64,000 bases of DNA from Hyphomicrobiales bacterium (GTDB lineage: Bacteria; Pseudomonadota; Alphaproteobacteria; Rhizobiales; Rhizobiaceae). Positions 31,985 to 38,703 of the stretch are shown piece after piece. Position numbers and translations under genes: made by a program. The stretch lies in NCBI GenBank assembly GCA_900465675.1, contig UBJR01000013.1:101402-165401 (forward strand), read 5' to 3'. The notes below the pieces were generated by a model, which did no database searches, had not been told where the DNA came from, and saw only the letters and a list, made by a program, of their open reading frames with translations. The first letter of the stretch is position 1; each line of letters begins with the position of its first letter.

Positions 31985-32082
31985 TTCCTCACCGATCTCG
32001 GCGCCTGCACGCGATCGTGCGGCACGCGGTGTTCAATCTCGTTCTGGGCGATCAGGTCTTTGCCGTTGGATTGCTTGGTCAC
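31981..32082 (-). CDS. Short coupled reading frame (33 aa)
   Basis: GTG start at 32082, overlapping the stop of the upstream gene (GTGA); its own stop overlaps the GTG start of the downstream gene in the same way. The product is basic and polar (MTKQSNGKDLIAQNEIEHRVPHD...). The double 4-nt overlap suggests that it is translated. Otherwise unsupported. Confidence 0.4.
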   Translation of the reverse strand: MTKQSNGKDLIAQNEIEHRVPHDRVQAPRSVRK

Positions 32083-32549
32083 GCGCCACCTCCCACATCG
32101 TCGAGGAAAATATGCTTGTGGGTGATCAGGTCTGCCGGAGAGCGACTGACGTGCTCCCCGGCGTTCTCGGGTTGAGCATTCTCGCCATCGGTTACATGAC
32201 CGCCTCCCGTGTTGGCGCCGGCGGAGTTCAGTCCTCCGTCGAGGCTTTGGCCTTCGCGTTCGCCTCTTTCATTCGAGGCGAAAGGGTGAACCGGCGTGAC
32301 AAACGGCTGCCAGGCGATCGGCTGCGTGCCGCCCTTCTGCGCAAAGCCGGGCCAGTATCCATCGTGGTTCTTGTTGGCCGGGATCCAGTAGCTGCGGATC
32401 ACCTTGCCGCAGGACGACGCCAGCCAGACGTGCTCGGGCTCGAACTCCTGCACCAGGACGCGGATCACGCCGTCCTTGGTTTTGGTGTTGCGCATCACGG
32501 TGACGGTGCGGCCGCGGGGGGCTGTGAGCATGTCGTGGTTCCAGGTCAT
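32079..32549 (-). CDS. Phage protein of unknown function (156 aa)
   Basis: MTWNHDMLTAPRGRTVTVMRNTKTKDGVIRVLVQEFEPEHVWLASSCGKVIRSYWIP...: the N-terminal half looks like a small beta domain of the type found in phage proteins with a W/P-rich ending (GYWPGFAQKGGTQPIAWQPFVTPV). The second half is polar and probably disordered. No enzymatic motif. Coupled to its neighbours by 4-nt overlaps. Confidence 0.5.
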   Translation of the reverse strand: MTWNHDMLTAPRGRTVTVMRNTKTKDGVIRVLVQEFEPEHVWLASSCGKVIRSYWIPANKNHDGYWPGFAQKGGTQPIAWQPFVTPVHPFASNERGEREGQSLDGGLNSAGANTGGGHVTDGENAQPENAGEHVSRSPADLITHKHIFLDDVGGGA

Positions 32550-33196
32550 GCCGCCACCGCCTTCGTCTCGGACTTGGACGGAGCGTTGCGCTCTTCCGCC
32601 CGCTCGGCGTACTGCCAGTCAGGAGCGAGCTCGTGATTGATGGAATTGCCGACGAGGTCGTAACGGTCACGAGAGACAGAAATCTTCACGAAGGACCGGA
32701 CGCGAGGCGTGTGAACGTCAGCCACGCGGTGGATGACCGATTGGTCAAGCCGCAGCAGATGCTTGTCGGGATAGACGTGATGCGGGCCGACTTCGGCCGC
32801 CTCGTGCATCTCGGCCAGCGAGGCCATGTGATCCTGAACGAAGCTGACGCGGCTCCTCGGCTCCCAGAACATCGTGCCGTTGGTGTCCGACCAGACGTAG
32901 TTCAGATCGTCGGTCATGAACCCGTCGGAGTGCCAGCCTGGGCGGTTGCCTGGATTGTCGGCGGTGACGAAGAGCGTCTTGGCGGTGATGTAGACGTAAC
33001 TGTCTATGAACCGCGCGAAACCGGCGTCGTAGGCGATAGCCTCAAGGATCGGTTCAAACTTCTTGAGATTGCGCGGAACCGTATACTGGTCCTGTCCGGG
33101 AAGCTTCACCGGGCAGTACAGCCAGAACATCATTTCCTTCGGGCTGATGTCGATGAGACCTAAGTCGATCGGCGGCGCGCCGTATATCTCAGTCAT
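32546..33196 (-). CDS. Candidate Fe(II)/2-oxoglutarate-type oxygenase, phage-encoded
   Basis: 216 residues from ATG 33196 (MTEIYGAPPIDLGLIDISPKEM). The motif HSD at 89-91 within PGNRPGWHSDGF, a second His at 156 (SVIHRV), and Arg at 165/167 before SFVKISVS give the HxD...H...R set used by Fe(II)/2-oxoglutarate oxygenases. Spacing (about 65 residues from HxD to the second His) fits. Strand-rich flanks agree with a double-stranded beta helix. The rest is not a named family. Substrate unknown; DNA, protein or small molecule are all possible. Coupled to neighbours by overlaps. Confidence 0.5.
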   Translation of the reverse strand: MTEIYGAPPIDLGLIDISPKEMMFWLYCPVKLPGQDQYTVPRNLKKFEPILEAIAYDAGFARFIDSYVYITAKTLFVTADNPGNRPGWHSDGFMTDDLNYVWSDTNGTMFWEPRSRVSFVQDHMASLAEMHEAAEVGPHHVYPDKHLLRLDQSVIHRVADVHTPRVRSFVKISVSRDRYDLVGNSINHELAPDWQYAERAEERNAPSKSETKAVAA

Positions 33197-33533
33197 TGCC
33201 CATGTCCTCGAAAATGTAGAGGCCAAGCTCCTGCTGCACGAAAACGGCGCAGAAGCCGACGTACTTGATGTTGAGATCGTCAGGTATTTTCCCGCCGCAC
33301 TTGAACGCCCAGAAGTGGCGCTCCTCGTCGGGAACATCGGTGCGGACCACTGCCCACAGCCAGAACATGCCGCCCTGATCGGCCATGCGGATGATTTCGG
33401 CACCCTTCGGCAGATTCATCGTGAAGCGCTCAAGGACCGGCATTTGGTACTTGAAAATCACCCTGCCCTCGGCGTCGGACATCTTCTTGCCGCGCGTGGC
33501 TTCATCCCACTGGTCGGTTTGGACGTCGGTCAC
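33189..33533 (-). CDS. DUF7352-like phage protein (114 aa)
   Basis: VIFKYQMPVLERFTMNLPKGAEIIRMADQGGMFWLWAVVRTDVPDEERHFWAFKCGGKIPDD...IKYVGFCAVFVQQELGLYIFED. The pattern (KY.LP..... ..MP.GA.I......... LWA.VD......R.F...GTG..I.......Y.GT.......V.HVFE) is that of a small beta domain seen in many phages and labelled DUF7352. No function known. The start overlaps the cro gene by 4 nt and the end overlaps the oxygenase-like gene by 8 nt. Confidence 0.6.
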   Translation of the reverse strand: MTDVQTDQWDEATRGKKMSDAEGRVIFKYQMPVLERFTMNLPKGAEIIRMADQGGMFWLWAVVRTDVPDEERHFWAFKCGGKIPDDLNIKYVGFCAVFVQQELGLYIFEDMGND

Positions 33534-33760
33534 GCTGCGGTCTCCCGAGCCGATATATTGGCCGCGTACAGTTCATCTGGGCTGCTGTCGGTGAGCGACA
33601 TGACAAGCGGCCAATGACGATCTGGGATGCCTATCTTGGACCACTTGTAGACCGCGTCGTATGTCAGAGGACGCTTCCCGGCATCGTCTGCCGGGCCGCT
33701 CGCTTCGCTGATTTTACGAGCACCGCCCGCAGCCTTGATGATTTCGTCAATGGTTCGCAT
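33530..33760 (-). CDS. Cro-like helix-turn-helix protein (YdaS type)
   Basis: A 76-residue protein: MRTIDEIIKAAGGARKISEASG...LTYDAVYKWSKIGIPDRHWPLVMSLTDSSPDELYAAN. The IIxxAGGARKIxEA...VYKWxxxGIPDRxWP pattern is that of YdaS/Cro-type antitoxin-like or Cro proteins. It diverges from the CI-like gene, is first in the early-left operon, and starts about 7 nt downstream of a predicted promoter -10 box. It should act as the antagonist of the repressor at shared operators. Confidence 0.72.
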   Translation of the reverse strand: MRTIDEIIKAAGGARKISEASGPADDAGKRPLTYDAVYKWSKIGIPDRHWPLVMSLTDSSPDELYAANISARETAA

Positions 33761-33766
33761 ACCGAA

Positions 33767-33795
33767 ACCATATTGAATTTAATTCCATCTTTCAA
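33767..33795 (-). promoter_or_regulatory. Promoter of the early-left operon (cro), with operator in the spacer
   Basis: Read on the minus strand: -35 TTGAAA (33795-33790), a 17-nt spacer, -10 TATGGT (33772-33767). The expected RNA start is at about 33760, the A of the cro ATG, so the message may have no leader. The operator at 33773-33787 fills 15 of the 17 spacer bases. Confidence 0.6.
33773..33787. promoter_or_regulatory. Repressor operator copy 1
   Basis: TTGAATTTAATTCCA: the same 15-mer class as the three sites near 35.5 kb, in opposite orientation (TGGAA-N5-TTCAA). It lies between the -35 and -10 boxes of the cro promoter. Confidence 0.65.
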
Positions 33796-33813
33796 GATAG
33801 GATTTCACTCACC

Positions 33814-33828
33814 TTGAATTTTTTTCAA
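33814..33828. promoter_or_regulatory. Repressor operator copy 2
   Basis: TTGAATTTTTTTCAA, a perfect TTGAA-N5-TTCAA dyad 41 nt from copy 1 and 16-30 nt before the CI ATG. It is placed to control the repressor's own promoter; the -10 candidate TACTCT (33832-33837) would give a start at about the ATG, so the cI message may also lack a leader. Confidence 0.6.
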
Positions 33829-33843
33829 AGTTACTCTGCCCGC

Positions 33844-34425
33844 ATGACATGGGCTGCACGATTACTGGAGAAGTTCGAGGAGACCGGCTGGTCGAAGGCA
33901 GAGCTTTCGCGCCGATCCGATGTGTCCTATGACAACGTGAACAAATACTTGGCTGGCAAGGTGGAAAAACCTCGCGGCCAGACCCTGACAGCATTGGCTC
34001 GCGCTCTTGGCGTCGATGAGCTTTGGCTGGAAAAGGGAATTGACCACGAAAGCCCTACACGGCTCGTCCCTCTCAAGGGATACATAGGCGCTGGGGGTCA
34101 CGTGGAAGCGCTCGAAACCGGGCCGGACGAAATTGAAGCGCCGGCGGATTCTCACCCCGATACCGTCGCCGCTCAGATCCGCGGAGACTCCCAACTTCCC
34201 GTTCTGCAGGACGGATGGGTTATCTACTGGTCGATTGCCAAACCAGCCCTGGAGATGATTAACCAGCTTTCAGTCGTCCAACTGTCTGATGGCCGCATTA
34301 TGGTCAAGACGCTTAGAAACGGTTCAAAGGCTGGGCTATTCACCCTCACCAGTTTTAATGCGGCCGATATCGTCGACGTCCCTGTGGATTGGGCGGCGAA
34401 AATCGATTGGATCAAGCCGCGATGA
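33844..34425 (+). CDS. CI-like phage repressor (HTH + S24-like domain)
   Basis: 193 residues from ATG 33844 (MTWAARLLEKFEETGWSKAELSRRSDVSYDNVNKYLAG). Residues about 1-65 are an HTH_XRE domain. A VPLKGYIGAGG segment near residue 78 looks like the Ala-Gly self-cleavage region. IRGDSQLPVLQDGW (serine in GDS) and GRIMVKTLRNG (lysine) mark the S24-type peptidase core. It should hold lysogeny and be inactivated by RecA-assisted cleavage. A TTG start at 33814 in the same frame would overlap the operator and is unlikely. Confidence 0.8.
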   Translation: MTWAARLLEKFEETGWSKAELSRRSDVSYDNVNKYLAGKVEKPRGQTLTALARALGVDELWLEKGIDHESPTRLVPLKGYIGAGGHVEALETGPDEIEAPADSHPDTVAAQIRGDSQLPVLQDGWVIYWSIAKPALEMINQLSVVQLSDGRIMVKTLRNGSKAGLFTLTSFNAADIVDVPVDWAAKIDWIKPR

Positions 34426-34727
34426 GCACCGACAGGCCAGATCACCCATATGACGGAAACTTCCTGCACGAGGCGTTGCAGTACGTCGCAGCGAAGACGA
34501 ACAACGCGAAATGCCCATTTTGCGGCAATACGAACTGGACCTACGAGAACGAGGGTGGCGTGTTGGTTCCCGTTCCGAAAGTAGCCTACGTGCCGATGAG
34601 CAATCGGGCTTTTTTCGGTCCTGCTCCAGCGATTCCGGTTATAACCCTGACATGCACAGAATGCGGCTTCGTGCGCCATCATAACCTGCCTATGGTCAAA
34701 ACAAGAATTGATGGCTCGAATGGCTGA
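34422..34727 (+). CDS. Zinc-ribbon protein downstream of the repressor (101 aa)
   Basis: ATG 34422 overlaps the cI stop (ATGA). The protein has CPFCGNTNW at about 30 and CTECGFVRHHNLP near the end: two CxxC pairs that could bind zinc, separated by a beta-rich stretch. MSTDRPDHPYDGN opens it. It is expressed with the repressor in the lysogen, so it may be a lysogenic-conversion or exclusion function; no direct evidence. Confidence 0.55.
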   Translation: MSTDRPDHPYDGNFLHEALQYVAAKTNNAKCPFCGNTNWTYENEGGVLVPVPKVAYVPMSNRAFFGPAPAIPVITLTCTECGFVRHHNLPMVKTRIDGSNG

Positions 34728-35019
34728 GACCCCCTATTCTAGGTTCAACTCAGAGCGCATATTTGACCTGACGCCAGGTCATTCCGGCGGCGGGTCTTCA
34801 GGAGATGGTGGGATGGAGCGGATAGCTCGCCTCGAAGCGCAAATGGAAAGCGTTGATAAGCGGCTCGACAGGATCGACGAGAAGCTTGACCGCATCATAG
34901 AGCGAACGGGAAGCCTTCCGACGACAAGTGGCCTGTGGGGAATGGTCGCGACAGTTATCGGTGTAGGGCTGGCAATTTCCGGTCTGACATTCGCTATTGC
35001 TGACTACGTCGGGAAGTGA
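34711..35019 (+). CDS. Coiled-coil membrane protein, XhlA-like
   Basis: About 102 residues; ATG 34711 or 34720 are both possible. A flexible Gly/Ser start is followed by MERIARLEAQMESVDKRLDRIDEKLDRIIERTG, a heptad coiled coil, and one C-terminal membrane helix (LWGMVATVIGVGLAISGLTFAIADYVG). This is the XhlA-type arrangement. Expressed from the repressor operon, it could be a superinfection-exclusion protein; a holin-related role is the alternative. Confidence 0.55.
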   Translation: MARMAETPYSRFNSERIFDLTPGHSGGGSSGDGGMERIARLEAQMESVDKRLDRIDEKLDRIIERTGSLPTTSGLWGMVATVIGVGLAISGLTFAIADYVGK

Positions 35020-35072
35020 TCTCACCCTTCCAATTATTACCCTCAGAGAGAAACAAAAAAAACAAACAGACT

Positions 35073-35100
35073 CTTTCCGTATTTCAGCTTTCCGTATTTC
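35073..35100. repeat. Two 13-bp direct repeats
   Basis: CTTTCCGTATTTC occurs at 35073-35085 and 35088-35100 (15-bp period) in the space between two convergent genes. They abut the palindrome pair that follows. Their purpose is unknown; iterons or protein-binding sites are possible. Confidence 0.6.
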
Positions 35101-35146
35101 GTATGACAGCCATGTCATAGGTGGGTATGACAGCCATGTCATAGGT
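35101..35146. repeat. Tandem pair of perfect palindromes
   Basis: A 22-bp unit at 35101-35122 is repeated exactly at 35125-35146. Each unit contains the perfect dyad TATGACA-N4-TGTCATA. The second copy covers the stop codon of the winged-helix gene. The 24-bp period (just over two helical turns) suggests cooperative binding of a dimeric protein; an alternative is a paired transcription-stop structure between convergent genes. Confidence 0.7.
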
Positions 35147-35435
35147 CAAGGCTGTAGACGCTCGACCTACCTGCCTGACGGCGCACCCTAACCCACTGCT
35201 CCTCTTCGAGCTCTTTCAGAGCCCGAGCGACATGTCTCGGTGATATGCCGAGGGCCTTCCCGATCGTCTTCATGGCCGGATATGTATATGGCTTCTTTGC
35301 GCTAAGGCGCAGAGCTAAATGGATGCCTACGAGCTTACCGTTACGGCTCACCCATTCAGTGCTGACTAGCATCCGCATCCAAGCATCGCGGCGCTTGAGC
35401 CACCGTCCCGTCGAGTTTCCTACCTGCTGTTCCAT
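35139..35435 (-). CDS. Winged-helix DNA-binding protein (98 aa)
   Basis: MEQQVGNSTGRWLKRRDAWMRMLVSTEWV... followed by SAKKPYTYPAMKTIGKALGISPRHVARALKELEEEQWVRVRRQAGRSSVYSLDL. The second half is a clear winged helix: TYPAMKTIGKALGISPRHVARALKELEE with a basic wing VRVRRQ. The pattern resembles the N-terminal domain of phage replication proteins and MarR/Rep-type regulators. It is divergent to the early-right operon; operators at 35452-35493 lie just upstream of its start, so it is probably repressor-controlled. Confidence 0.7.
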   Translation of the reverse strand: MEQQVGNSTGRWLKRRDAWMRMLVSTEWVSRNGKLVGIHLALRLSAKKPYTYPAMKTIGKALGISPRHVARALKELEEEQWVRVRRQAGRSSVYSLDL

Positions 35436-35451
35436 GCAAAATCATTAGCAT

Positions 35452-35466
35452 TGGAAATTTATTCAA
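35452..35466. promoter_or_regulatory. Repressor operator copy 3
   Basis: TGGAAATTTATTCAA (TGGAA-N5-TTCAA), 17 nt upstream of the winged-helix gene start and 27 nt from copy 4. Confidence 0.65.
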
Positions 35467-35478
35467 TCCAGCAAAAGT

Positions 35479-35493
35479 TGGAATTTATTTCAA
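35479..35493. promoter_or_regulatory. Repressor operator copy 4
   Basis: TGGAATTTATTTCAA, in the middle of the array of three, 28 nt before copy 5. The regular 27-28 nt steps place the sites on nearly the same DNA face for cooperative binding. Confidence 0.65.
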
Positions 35494-35500
35494 ACTTCTG

Positions 35501-35529
35501 TTGACATGGAATTTAATTCAATTATTCTC
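35501..35529 (+). promoter_or_regulatory. Promoter of the early-right operon, with operator in the spacer
   Basis: A perfect -35 TTGACA (35501-35506) is followed by operator copy 5 and a -10 TATTCT at 35523-35528 (spacer 16 nt; ATTCTC at spacer 17 is the alternative). The first gene starts at 35583, leaving a leader of about 50 nt. Confidence 0.72.
35507..35521. promoter_or_regulatory. Repressor operator copy 5
   Basis: TGGAATTTAATTCAA fills the spacer directly after the TTGACA box, so bound repressor must block RNA polymerase. It is the exact reverse complement of operator copy 1 at 14 of 15 positions. Confidence 0.7.
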
Positions 35530-35582
35530 GCCTCATCAACGAAGCACGAAGAAGCCACCGGCCGATCTGCTTCAGCGCAACG

Positions 35583-35822
35583 ATGGGGATCGTGGATATG
35601 GTCGACTATTTCGAGCACAAGCAGAAGATGGAAGCCCAGAGAGAGCTTGAGGCTCAGGGCAAGGTCGCCGACAGCATGGACGTTCGCCTTGAGCTGATGG
35701 CGCAGTTCCATCGCGGCGAAAAGACACTGGAACAGGTTCAGGCCGAACTCGCCACGATCAAGCGGAATGCCAAGCGCAACGGCAAGATCACCCGCGCTCA
35801 GGCCTACACGGGACGCTACTGA
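35583..35822 (+). CDS. First gene of the early-right operon, unknown function (79 aa)
   Basis: MGIVDMVDYFEHKQKMEAQRELEAQGKVADSMDVRLELMAQFHRGEKTLEQVQAELATIKRNAKRNGKITRAQAYTGRY. It is highly charged and helical; ATG 35598 is a possible alternative start. The LELMAQFHRGEKTLEQVQAELA... KITRAQAY part recurs in phage proteins. Being first behind the repressed promoter suggests an early host-takeover or regulatory role; this is inference. Confidence 0.55.
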   Translation: MGIVDMVDYFEHKQKMEAQRELEAQGKVADSMDVRLELMAQFHRGEKTLEQVQAELATIKRNAKRNGKITRAQAYTGRY

Positions 35823-36058
35823 TGGCCCACCGTTTCAACGTCGAGCGCATCTCCTCCCGCGGCACCGCTCTCTACCTCGCCTACAGCTATGACCTTGGCG
35901 AGATGTGGTGGTCTACGGAAGCTGATGACGCGATGTCCTACGACGACGAGGCAGACGCTCAGGCAGATGCCGACAAGCACGGTGGCGAGGTCTTCGCCTT
36001 CCAGCGCCCGTTCAGCCGGCGCGATGTTTCCACCTTCACACTTATCGCAGCGGAGTAA
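35822..36058 (+). CDS. Small early protein (78 aa)
   Basis: MAHRFNVERISSRGTALYLAYSYDLGEMWWSTEADDAMSYDDEADAQADADKHGGEVFAFQRPFSRRDVSTFTLIAAE. Its start overlaps the previous stop. A small alpha/beta protein with a long acidic helix; no family recognised. The acidic character could suit a protein that mimics or binds nucleic-acid-binding partners, but nothing supports that directly. Confidence 0.5.
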   Translation: MAHRFNVERISSRGTALYLAYSYDLGEMWWSTEADDAMSYDDEADAQADADKHGGEVFAFQRPFSRRDVSTFTLIAAE

Positions 36059-36064
36059 TCGGCA

Positions 36065-36664
36065 ATGGCCGTTATCGAAACCCAGTTCTCTATCGGCGAT
36101 GTGGTCTACAAGGCTGGTATCACCACCGTGTCCAAGCAGCATCCTTGCCCTGATTGCAAAGGATCGCGGAAGTGGACTGCAATCTCTCCGGCTGGTGGCG
36201 AGTATCAATTTTCCTGCCCTCGGTGCAGCGCGAATTTTCACGGCGATGACGCTTTGTCGCTTCGCTATGCGGCCCACGAGGCAACCGTACAGCGCTTGAC
36301 CATCGGCAGCGTGCGCACCGACAGCAGTAGCGGTCGCGGTAACGAGTACATGTGTGTCGAGACCGGCATAGGTTCTGGAAGCCTCTACTACGAGGCCGAC
36401 CTGTTCGAGACATACGACGAGGCCGAAGCTGTGGCCAAGGCCAAGGCTGGAAAGGCTGACGTAGAGGTCGAGTGGGTCGCGAAGCTCTACGATCGATCAA
36501 TCAAGCTCTGCGACTACGAGCTTTCCAATGCCGAGCGCGAGGCCAACAAACGCCGCATCAGCGAGTGGCGCGAACAGAATATCCAGTTCTGGAACGACGT
36601 CGAATGGGCATCCTCTGTCGACGAGATCAAGGACTTGGTCGAGAAATATCGGGGGCAGGAATGA
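36065..36664 (+). CDS. Zinc-ribbon protein (199 aa)
   Basis: Residues about 27-60 contain HPCPDCKGSRKW...FSCPRCSANFHGDD: two CxxC pairs of a zinc ribbon. The central part is beta-rich (RLTIGSVRTDSSSGRGNEYMCVETGIGSGSLYYEADLFETYDEAEAVAKAKA) and the end is helical. The zinc ribbon followed by a TIGxVRxD...YMC.ETGIGSG...E..LF.....A segment is frequent in phage early proteins. Function unknown. Confidence 0.55.
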   Translation: MAVIETQFSIGDVVYKAGITTVSKQHPCPDCKGSRKWTAISPAGGEYQFSCPRCSANFHGDDALSLRYAAHEATVQRLTIGSVRTDSSSGRGNEYMCVETGIGSGSLYYEADLFETYDEAEAVAKAKAGKADVEVEWVAKLYDRSIKLCDYELSNAEREANKRRISEWREQNIQFWNDVEWASSVDEIKDLVEKYRGQE

Positions 36665-36984
36665 CCAAGCGAATTCTAGGCAATGAGGCCGACCCCGTCA
36701 AATTCGCCGTCTTCCGCGACCGGCTTGGCAACCGCTTCGTTTTCCCAGGCATCCACGAGAAACGGAACCGTCACATCGACCCCGCCGAGTGCGCGGTCAT
36801 GGAGATGGCGCTGAATATCTCGAAGGAACCAGATCTGCTCACCGTCGAGCGCGACGACGACATGTCGCTGATGTTCGAGCACATCCGATCCGAAGTCCTC
36901 CACATCAACTTCAAGCACGGCGCGGCCACGGTCTATCTGATCGGCGGTCCCGAGTTCGAAGCCGCAAAGGCAGGTGTCCAGTGA
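36661..36984 (+). CDS. Early protein of unknown function (107 aa)
   Basis: ATG 36661 overlaps the previous stop (ATGA). MTKRILGNEADPVKFAVFRDRLGNRFVFPGIHEKRNRHIDPAECAVMEMALNISKEPDL... A small alpha/beta protein with no catalytic motif. No family recognised. Confidence 0.5.
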   Translation: MTKRILGNEADPVKFAVFRDRLGNRFVFPGIHEKRNRHIDPAECAVMEMALNISKEPDLLTVERDDDMSLMFEHIRSEVLHINFKHGAATVYLIGGPEFEAAKAGVQ

Positions 36985-37205
36985 CCAAGACCAACCGCTG
37001 CGATTTTAGATCGATGGGCGAATGCGGCTGCCATGTCGGCTCCTGCCAGCAACAGAGCCGCCCCGCTGCTCCGACCGTCATCTTCTCTTGGCGCCAGCAT
37101 GCCGCCGCGATCACCTTCGGGATTGTCGTCACACTCATCTGCGCCGGGACCATGCACGCCCTGCAGAAGCAGGAGCGTCAGGCTCAGATCGAGGCTCGCG
37201 TCTGA
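36981..37205 (+). CDS. Cys-rich small membrane protein (74 aa)
   Basis: GTG start at 36981, overlapping the previous stop (GTGA). The N-terminus has five Cys (CDFRSMGECGCHVGSCQQQ), then a Pro-rich linker and one membrane helix (HAAAITFGIVVTLICAGTMHAL) and a short charged tail. Topology probably places the Cys region in the cytoplasm. Function unknown. Confidence 0.5.
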   Translation: MTKTNRCDFRSMGECGCHVGSCQQQSRPAAPTVIFSWRQHAAAITFGIVVTLICAGTMHALQKQERQAQIEARV

Positions 37206-38092
37206 TGACCAATCTCCTCGATATCCCCGGAACCGAACAGTCAATCGGCGGCCTCGCAGCAGGCATCGTCGCCAAAGCCAAAGCCGCAAGGGAGGCAAAC
37301 ATGGGAAATGCAGTCGAAGTCCAGACACCGTCGCAGATCGCAGCCATGGAGCAGCCTCGCGCCGTTCTGACGCCTATGGAGATGATCGACAGGGCTGTGT
37401 CGACCAACGCCAGCGTCGAGACCCTGACACAGCTCATGAACCTACAGGAGCGTTGGGAAGCCAACCAGGCGCGCAAGGCGTTCGACGAGGCTATGGCCCG
37501 GGCGAAGGCAAACATGCCAGCCATCATCAAGTCCAAGAAGGTTGACTTCACCACCGGCAAGGGTCGGACCAACTACCAGTACGAAGACCTCGCCTCGATC
37601 ATGAACCAGATCGGGCCGGTGTTGTCGGAGAACGGTCTGTCTGTCCGCTACCGCACGGCGGCCGATCCGAACTCGCCGATCGCCGTCACCTGCATCATCT
37701 CGCACCGCATGGGCCATAGCGAAGAAAACACGCTGATGGCCGGCAGGGATGACAGCGGCAACAAGAACAGCATTCAGGCGATCGGCTCCACCGTGACCTA
37801 CCTGCAGCGCTACACGCTCAAGGCCGCTCTCGGCCTGGCTGCCGCGGCTGATGATGACGGCGGGAAGGCAGACGAGACCAATGACGACGCCAAGCTCATC
37901 ACCGAAGCTCAGGCATCCGTCATTCGCGAGTTGATCGAGAAAGGCGAAGTTGACACCAAGGTGTTCTGCGAACGCTGGCAGGTCGAGTCCGTCACCGATA
38001 TCCCGTTGAAGCAGTTCAATGAAGTCGTCGGGTCGCTTCGGCAGCGCGTCGCCTATCTCGCTAACCAGCGGGCACAGGGGAGCGCAGCATGA
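37205..38092 (+). CDS. ERF-family single-strand annealing recombinase
   Basis: 295 residues from ATG 37205. RKAFDEAMARAKANMPAIIKSKKVDFTTGKGRTNYQYEDLASIMNQIGPVLSENGLSVRYRTAADPNSPIAVTCIISHRMGHSEENTLMAGRDDSGNKNSIQAIGSTVTYLQRYTLKAALGLAAA (about 90-215) is the full ERF domain, with the Y.Y.DLA...., GSTVTYLQRY and LGL parts. A C-terminal tail (residues 225-295) probably recruits SSB. It anneals complementary strands after the YqaJ nuclease encoded next to it trims ends. Confidence 0.88.
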   Translation: MTNLLDIPGTEQSIGGLAAGIVAKAKAAREANMGNAVEVQTPSQIAAMEQPRAVLTPMEMIDRAVSTNASVETLTQLMNLQERWEANQARKAFDEAMARAKANMPAIIKSKKVDFTTGKGRTNYQYEDLASIMNQIGPVLSENGLSVRYRTAADPNSPIAVTCIISHRMGHSEENTLMAGRDDSGNKNSIQAIGSTVTYLQRYTLKAALGLAAAADDDGGKADETNDDAKLITEAQASVIRELIEKGEVDTKVFCERWQVESVTDIPLKQFNEVVGSLRQRVAYLANQRAQGSAA

Positions 38093-38703
38093 CGCTCCAG
38101 ATCATCGATTGCGACCAGAATTCGCCGGAATGGCTTGCTGCCCGTATGGGCATCCCCACGGCCAGCAAGTTCGCGACGGTCATGGCTAAGGGTGAAGGCA
38201 AGATCCGCAGCAAGTACATGCGTGAGCTTGCCGCCGAAATCTATACCGGCGAGCCGAACGTGTCGTTCACCAACGGACACATGGAACGCGGCCATGAGAT
38301 GGAGGACGTCGCCAGAAAGGAATACGCCTTCATCACGGATCAGGAGCCTAAGTTGGTGGGCTTCATCCGCAACGGCTTGAAGGGATCCAGCCCAGATAGC
38401 CTGATCGGCGAGAACGGTGGCTTGGAGATCAAGACCGCCCTTCCGGAAATCCAGATCGACCGTCTTGAACGGAATCGTCTGCCGCCGGAGCATGTCGCCC
38501 AGGTCCAGGGCAATCTCTGGGTATCCGAGCGGGAATGGTGGGATTTCGTTTCCTACTGGCCGAAGCTGCCCATGCTGACCGTCCGCGTCTACCGGGACGA
38601 AGCCTACATCAAGGCCATGTCCGACGAGGTCGATCGATTCAATGACGAGCTTGCACAGCTTGTCGATCGCATCCGCCGATATGGGCAGAAGGAGGCGGCA
38701 TGA
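38089..38703 (+). CDS. YqaJ/lambda-type exonuclease
   Basis: A protein of 204 residues beginning MTLQIIDCDQNSPEWLAARMGIPTASKFATVMAKG (SPEW...R.G..TAS). The catalytic core is GSSPDSLIGENGGLEIKTALPE (D and E-x-K, about residues 99-120), followed by LPPEHVAQVQGNLWVSEREWWDFVSY (Q-x-Q helix). It digests one strand at DNA ends to feed the ERF protein. Start overlaps ERF stop by 4 nt. Confidence 0.88.
   Translation: MTLQIIDCDQNSPEWLAARMGIPTASKFATVMAKGEGKIRSKYMRELAAEIYTGEPNVSFTNGHMERGHEMEDVARKEYAFITDQEPKLVGFIRNGLKGSSPDSLIGENGGLEIKTALPEIQIDRLERNRLPPEHVAQVQGNLWVSEREWWDFVSYWPKLPMLTVRVYRDEAYIKAMSDEVDRFNDELAQLVDRIRRYGQKEAA

Noticed and set aside
35101..35146. CRISPR array
   Set aside because: Only two units with 2-nt spacing between them. 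No spacer-repeat structure and no cas genes anywhere in the window.
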